Assembly (NCBI GenBank): GCA_015520785.1
Contig: WAPJ01000021.1
Span: forward strand, 1-5,865
Length of the DNA stretch: 5,865 bases
DNA from: Candidatus Woesearchaeota archaeon
GTDB lineage: Archaea > Nanobdellota > Nanobdellia > Woesearchaeales > WAPJ01
Direction: 5' to 3'
In this document: positions 5,688 through 5,865 of the stretch, one piece after another
Numbering within the stretch: position 1 is the first letter of the stretch
How the letters are laid out: every line of letters starts with the position of its first letter
Translations under genes and position numbers: made by a program
Notes under the pieces: model-generated
What the model saw: only the letters and a program-made list of their open reading frames with translations
Database searches by the model: none
Told to the model about the DNA's origin: nothing

Positions 5688-5702
5688 ATGGTTTATCTTA
5701 GT
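5688..5702 (-). promoter_or_regulatory. candidate TATA region upstream of the surface-protein gene
   Basis: Minus-strand TAAGATAAAC (5700-5691) is the best TATA-like element in the 175 bp upstream of the surface-protein gene. It would place transcription start near 5668, at the ATG of the possible 20-residue peptide, leaving about 75 nt before ATG 5591. A second AT-rich stretch at 5612-5626 (AAAGATGAAAAAA on the minus strand) could instead give a nearly leaderless start at 5591. The match is weak. Confidence 0.3.
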
Positions 5703-5760
5703 GGGTAGGGTGAAGGGAGGGGTTTTAGGAGAGGAGGTATGGGATGGGGTGATGCGCATC
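5701..5760 (-). terminator. C/T-rich tract after the right-edge gene fragment
   Basis: On the minus strand, the sequence after TAG 5767 is dominated by short C/T runs (ACCTCCTCTCC, ACCCCTCCC, CACCCTACCC). The composition resembles the 3' tracts of the other two genes with free ends, so it may be a termination region. It also starts with the palindrome GATGCGCATC (5751-5760). Confidence 0.3.
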
Positions 5761-5766
5761 TTCTTC

Positions 5767-5865
5767 CTAGCGGGGTGTAATGGCGGTCACGATGCCGGGG
5801 CCGAGGAGGCGTGGCACGCTCTGCCGCGTGGTGAGTCTGAAGGTAAGGTCTTCACGGCTCAGGTT
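5767..5865 (-). CDS. C-terminal end of an unidentified protein (5' part outside window)
   Basis: An open minus-strand frame enters from the right edge and ends at TAG 5769-5767, giving 32 C-terminal residues ending in RLLGPGIVTAITPR. I do not recognise it. The Thr/Arg/Leu-rich style (TFRLTTRQSVPRLL) resembles the neighbouring surface protein, and the in-frame CTC-CTC leucine pair is the codon habit of the other genes here. It is the only minus frame without an early stop, and a C/T-rich tract follows the stop as at other gene ends. A competing plus-strand frame from ATG 5752 also stays open to the edge, so the strand is not certain. Confidence 0.45.
   Translation of the reverse strand, partial: NLSREDLTFRLTTRQSVPRLLGPGIVTAITPR

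Noticed and set aside
5641..5690. Purine repeats (GAAGAAG-like, minus strand) as a possible regulatory repeat
   Set aside because: The units are irregular and short; simple base-composition bias explains them.
5751..5760. Perfect palindrome GATGCGCATC
   Set aside because: A single 10 bp palindrome without a second copy or promoter context is not enough to call an operator.
5752..5865. Plus-strand frame from ATG 5752, open to the right edge, after a GGTGAT and a weak TTTTA
   Set aside because: It competes with the minus-strand gene end. The CTC-CTC codon signature, the residue style and the following C/T tract favour the minus strand. With only 38 codons visible the case is not closed; sequence beyond 5865 would decide.
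1..5865. Search for a CRISPR array, tRNA, insertion sequence or toxin-antitoxin pair
   Set aside because: No spaced direct repeats, no tRNA cloverleaf, no terminal repeats with a transposase and no paired small genes of known type were seen.

Overview
The window looks archaeal. The evidence is a TtuA/Ncs6-type tRNA thiolation enzyme, a thymidylate-kinase-like protein with the archaeal-style EPT motif, TATA-like boxes about 28-31 nt upstream of genes with almost no leader, and Shine-Dalgarno motifs only at genes inside an operon. GC content is above 50% by eye. I cannot assign a lineage. A DPANN-type archaeon or a relative is a guess, based on the style of the conserved unknown and secreted proteins.

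Positions 1-3373 hold a four-gene cluster on the minus strand, read from right to left: ttuA/ncs6-like, then an unnamed coiled-coil and winged-helix protein, then scpB, then gyrA. The left window edge cuts off gyrA, so only its N-terminal 372 codons are present. The last three genes overlap by 4 bases each (GTGA and ATGA junctions). Each internal start has a GGTGA-type Shine-Dalgarno inside the gene before it, so the unknown protein, ScpB and GyrA are probably made together. ScpB (a condensin accessory subunit) and GyrA (gyrase) both act on chromosome organisation and topology, which makes the unknown protein a candidate for the same process.

Positions 3374-3433 are a 60 bp divergent promoter region whose centre is the palindrome TTTAAA. 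It appears to serve both ttuA (minus) and a thymidylate-kinase-like gene (plus, 3434-4444).

Positions 4445-4646 are a convergent intergenic region. Each strand carries a C/T-rich tract downstream of its own gene, and there is a 10 bp inverted repeat; this is probably a bidirectional termination region.

Positions 4647-5591 (minus) encode a membrane-anchored surface protein with twelve N-glycosylation sequons. Upstream of it, 5592-5766 holds AT-rich promoter-like sequence, a possible 20-residue basic peptide ORF, and another C/T-rich tract. That tract follows a gene fragment (5767-5865, minus) whose 5' part lies outside the window.

I found no tRNA, rRNA, CRISPR array, insertion sequence or defence locus. 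The most interesting points are the unknown protein coupled to scpB, the acidic tail on ScpB, the unusual quinolone-pocket sequence of GyrA, the compact promoter arrangement, and the enlarged thymidylate-kinase-like protein.
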